64,000 nucleotides of DNA from assembly GCF_003313325.1 (NCBI RefSeq), contig NZ_QMHQ01000001.1, positions 620,001 through 684,000 on the forward strand, in the 5' to 3' direction. Made by a program: the position numbers and the translations under genes. Shown piece after piece: positions 61,479 through 64,000 of this stretch. The stretch is from Pedobacter namyangjuensis (GTDB taxonomy: Bacteria; Bacteroidota; Bacteroidia; Sphingobacteriales; Sphingobacteriaceae). Position 1 is the first letter of the stretch. Each line of letters opens with the position of its first letter. The notes under the pieces were generated by a model. That model was not told the origin of the DNA and made no database searches. It worked only from the letters and a program-made list of their open reading frames with translations.

Positions 61479-61721
61479 GATTTCTATTTTTAGGTAATAG
61501 GTTTGTTTGTTTTGTTAACCAAAGAGAATGATTTTAAAAATACTGCTAAAATGTTTTAGACCAAGTGCAGATAATTATAGATAAACGGTTAAAATGAATA
61601 GTTTCGTGGCTTATTGCTAATTTTAGCCTTTTGGTAGAAAAAAATTGCCCGTTCGTCGAAAGTGGTGGCGTAAAACAAGAGATATATTTAATTTGTGGGA
61701 TAGAAATCTAATAACAATCTG

Positions 61722-62747
61722 ATGAAAAGTAAAGGCGCTATTGCGATGCATGTTATATTTTGGCTAATTATGTTAGCTATTGTGGTAATAGATATGCTCG
61801 TGTCTGAACATACGGTTAAAGACTACATTATTACCGATGGAATTTTTGGTTTGCTTAATGTCTCTATTTTTTATATCAATTATATAATACTTATCCCAGA
61901 GCTAATTCAGAAACGAAAAAAGTACTGGCTTTACATACTAGCGTTTTTACTTTTGGTGCTGGCCACTGCGGCTGTAAAAACGGTTTTTGCGGCTTTAAAT
62001 CCCGAAGATTTATTGCAGGGAAAAGATGCTAGGGGAAAAATACACCACATTTCACTAAACATGTATGCAGTGGTCGTGTCGTTTATTTCGGGTTTCTTTT
62101 TGGTGTCTAGCTGTATCATTAAGTTTTCTATAGACTGGTTTAGCAACGAAAGGGTGCAACGTAACCTAGAGAGCGAAAAAAAAGATATGGAACTTCAATT
62201 CCTCAAATCGCAGCTTAACCCACACTTTTTGTTCAACTCGTTAAACAATATCTATTCGTTGGCGTACCAAAAGTCTGATAAAACTGCCGATGCTATTTTA
62301 AAGCTTTCTGAAATTATGCGTTACATGATTTATGAAAGTAACGATAGTTGGGTTGCGCTTAGCAAAGAGGTAGAATATGTTCAAAGTTACATTGAACTAC
62401 ATAAATTGCGCTTTAAAGATGGCGCTGCGGTAGAAATTACGTTAAATGGCGAAATAGATGGGCAACAGATTGTACCTTTAATCTTAATATCGTTTGTAGA
62501 AAATGCTTTTAAACACGGGGTAGCAAACGATCCGGAAAACCCGATAAAGATTAATATTATTGCAAACCAAAAGATATTGCACTTTAGCGTAAGCAACAAG
62601 AAGAACAAAACTAATAAAGATGCAATGGGTGGCGTTGGCTTAAATAACGTAGAACGAAGGTTGCAGTTGCTTTATCCCGATAGGTATAAATTAAATATTG
62701 TAAATTCGGCTACCCATTATACAACAGAGTTGATGTTGGATTTGTAA
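61722..62747 (+). CDS. LytS-type sensor histidine kinase (His_kinase family)
   Basis: 341 residues. Four membrane segments (about 10-26, 43-62, 68-90, 115-134), then the His_kinase domain with His168 (LKSQLNPHFLFNSLNNIYSL) and a HATPase-like end (LISFVENAFKHG, GVGLNNVERRLQLLYPD). It is paired with the LytTR regulator 27 bp downstream. It is divergent from the ABC exporter operon across 243 bp, so the exporter may be a target (inference). Confidence 0.92.
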   Translation: MKSKGAIAMHVIFWLIMLAIVVIDMLVSEHTVKDYIITDGIFGLLNVSIFYINYIILIPELIQKRKKYWLYILAFLLLVLATAAVKTVFAALNPEDLLQGKDARGKIHHISLNMYAVVVSFISGFFLVSSCIIKFSIDWFSNERVQRNLESEKKDMELQFLKSQLNPHFLFNSLNNIYSLAYQKSDKTADAILKLSEIMRYMIYESNDSWVALSKEVEYVQSYIELHKLRFKDGAAVEITLNGEIDGQQIVPLILISFVENAFKHGVANDPENPIKINIIANQKILHFSVSNKKNKTNKDAMGGVGLNNVERRLQLLYPDRYKLNIVNSATHYTTELMLDL

Positions 62748-62774
62748 AAAATATAAAAACCAAAGGCAAATAAA

Positions 62775-63530
62775 ATGATGAAGTTAAAATGTATTGCTGT
62801 AGACGATGAGCCGCTAGCACTAGATATTATTGAAGATTACGTTTCGAAAGTACCTTTTTTAGAATTGGTTAAAAGAACCGAAAATGCAATAGAGGCTTTA
62901 CAGTTGGTGCAAGCCGGCGGTATTGATTTGGTTTTTCTAGACATCCAAATGCCAGATTTAACTGGGATACAATTTCTGAAAATTGCCAATGGAAAATCCA
63001 ACTATATTTTAACCACAGCTTATTCGCAGTATGCGCTGGAGAGTTACGACTTAAATGTATCTGATTACTTGCTTAAGCCAATTGCTTTCGATAGGTTTTA
63101 CAAAGCGGTAGAAAAAGTACATAATCAGCTGCAAAAGGCCGAACCTGTAGCGCCTGCTCCAGAACCACCACAAATACAAAGTTTTGTAAGTGCGCCGGCG
63201 CCACAGCAAGTACAGGATTTTATTTTTGTTAAAACCGAACATAAAATACAAAAAATACAGCTCGATGATATTCTGTACATAGAAGGCTTAAAAGATTACA
63301 TCTCTATTTTTACCAAAACGGAGCGTGTAATTACTTTGCAGAATATGAAAAAGATGGAAGAAACTTTGCCAAAAGGCGATTTTATTCGTGTGCATAAATC
63401 TTATATTATTGCTTTAGATAAAATTGAAAGTATAGAGCGGAGCAGAATTTCCATCGCATCTAAAATCATCCCGATAGGAGATACTTATAGAGACGAGTTC
63501 TTTAAGCGTATCGACGGAAAGAATATTTAG
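62775..63530 (+). CDS. LytTR family response regulator
   Basis: 251 residues. Receiver domain with Asp56 (LVFLDIQMPDLTGIQ) and the conserved Lys in YLLKPIAF. A Pro/Ala-rich linker (about 122-150) precedes a LytTR DNA-binding domain (about 150-250: VKTEHKIQKIQLDDILYIEG, LKDYISIFT, FIRVHKSYIIALDKI). Two start codons in tandem (62775, 62778). It receives phosphate from the LytS-type kinase. Confidence 0.95.
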   Translation: MMKLKCIAVDDEPLALDIIEDYVSKVPFLELVKRTENAIEALQLVQAGGIDLVFLDIQMPDLTGIQFLKIANGKSNYILTTAYSQYALESYDLNVSDYLLKPIAFDRFYKAVEKVHNQLQKAEPVAPAPEPPQIQSFVSAPAPQQVQDFIFVKTEHKIQKIQLDDILYIEGLKDYISIFTKTERVITLQNMKKMEETLPKGDFIRVHKSYIIALDKIESIERSRISIASKIIPIGDTYRDEFFKRIDGKNI

Positions 63531-63536
63531 TATAAT

Positions 63537-63611
63537 TTGTCATTCAGAGCGAAGCAAAGGATCTATTGAATTGGGCTGTCAGTTTAGATTCCTCCAAAGT
63601 CGGAATGACAA
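63537..63611. repeat. Palindromic intergenic element with TTGTCATTC ends
   Basis: Perfect 9-bp terminal inverted repeats TTGTCATTC (63537-63545) and GAATGACAA (63603-63611), and an internal pair AGGATCTA/TAGATTCCT with one inserted base. About 75 bp, no ORF. It resembles the GTCATTC...GAATGAC elements dispersed in Bacteroidota genomes. No target-site duplication is apparent. Confidence 0.65.
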
Positions 63612-63637
63612 TCTTTCTTATAGCATGACGCAAAAAC

Positions 63638-64000
63638 CTAATTTGTCGCCACCGGTTTAACCGAGTAACCTTTAGCCTGTAAACCTTTTATTAAACCATC
63701 CTTACCAAGTAAATGGCCAGCACCAACTGCGATAAATAAGTTCTCTTTTTGCATCATCGCAGGCAGTTTTTCCATCCATTTATCATTTCGGTTCTTCAGC
63801 AGTTTATCCATTTCTGCTTGAGTGGTATTATCGTCCACTTTGAATAGACTTTCCATTTTTGCTAAATCTTGCAAGATGTAATTTTGGTAAAGATCGTCTG
63901 CAGTTTTCTTGTTTTTAGCTTCTTCTTTAATGCTTTTTAGCAACAATTCTTTCTGGCGTTCTAGTGTGCTCCCGAAAAGAATTTCGCCTTGATCTTCTGC
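63638..64000 (-). CDS. TraB/GumN family protein, C-terminal part (partial)
   Basis: The frame is open from the right edge to TAG at 63638-63640, 120 residues. The end FIAVGAGHLLGKDGLIKGLQ followed by AKGYSVKPV is the typical TraB/GumN C-terminal motif. The visible remainder is helical and charged (DLAKMESLFKVDDNTTQAEM). The N-terminal part, including any signal and the GxLH-type motif, is off the window. The biochemical role of the family is unresolved. Confidence 0.85.
   Translation of the reverse strand, partial: AEDQGEILFGSTLERQKELLLKSIKEEAKNKKTADDLYQNYILQDLAKMESLFKVDDNTTQAEMDKLLKNRNDKWMEKLPAMMQKENLFIAVGAGHLLGKDGLIKGLQAKGYSVKPVATN

Overview
The window is AT-rich chromosomal DNA from a member of the Bacteroidota, most likely Sphingobacteriaceae (Pedobacter-like). 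This is inferred from the gene families and signals present: a SusC/SusD pair, type IX secretion (type B) C-terminal domains, GLPGLI and DUF1735 proteins, BlaI/M56 signalling genes fused to TonB domains, a LytTR two-component pair, promoter -7 boxes of the TAnnTTTG type, and few strong Shine-Dalgarno sites. No rRNA, CRISPR array, prophage or insertion sequence was recognised. One tRNA (Asp) is present.

Layout. 1-9.4 kb: the tail of a secreted T9SS protein, a small CsbD-like protein, an S41 protease, a susC/susD/DUF1735 nutrient-uptake operon closed by a strong terminator, and a second T9SS-sorted surface protein. 9.4-14.0 kb: ferredoxin plus ferredoxin/NADP reductase-like flavoprotein, a membrane protein, LpxH-type hydrolase, release factor 1 and tRNA-Asp. 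14.1-21 kb: M1 aminopeptidase, a DUF5655 pair, a GH109-like oxidoreductase and a LacI regulator that share an operator sequence, SodC lipoprotein and an orphan ExbD. 21-33 kb: Pit phosphate transporter with its DUF47 partner, a PhoR-like kinase, a DUF1080 protein, the radical-SAM/DUF4130 putative DNA-repair pair, HD hydrolase, XRE regulator, THUMP methyltransferase, a DUF3127 protein with an SSB-like tail, and a two-component system. 33-43.4 kb: TonB-receptor-like/GLPGLI operon, Pif1-like helicase, DapF, HtrA protease. 43.6-47.3 kb: the sdhCAB operon. 47.4-51.7 kb: a BlaI/M56 operon whose products carry TonB C-terminal and receptor-plug-like domains. 51.8-64 kb: MBL/beta-CASP nuclease, an unknown 853-residue exported protein with a small lipoprotein, two divergent M28 peptidases, an ABC exporter with a previously uncalled 55-residue membrane protein, a LytS/LytTR pair, and the end of a TraB/GumN protein.

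How it fits together. Many genes serve the envelope: TonB-dependent uptake, outer-membrane quality control (S41, HtrA, LpxH), secreted peptidases and signalling. Respiration is represented by succinate dehydrogenase and redox by the ferredoxin pair.

The most unusual signal is not a protein. Several short tracts with strict 7-bp (once 8-bp) periodicity, each with a different unit, begin at or within a few bases of stop codons: after lpxH, prfA, sdhC, sdhA and sdhB. The sdhA-sdhB spacer holds two heptamer arms of opposite polarity around a small hairpin. Other candidates are (i) palindromes of the form ACTAA-N4/5-TTAGT shared by the BlaI operon, the TonB-receptor/GLPGLI operon and the radical-SAM repair operon; (ii) the TonB-plus-plug fusion proteins; and (iii) a dispersed intergenic repeat with conserved ends and a variable core, present in about four copies.
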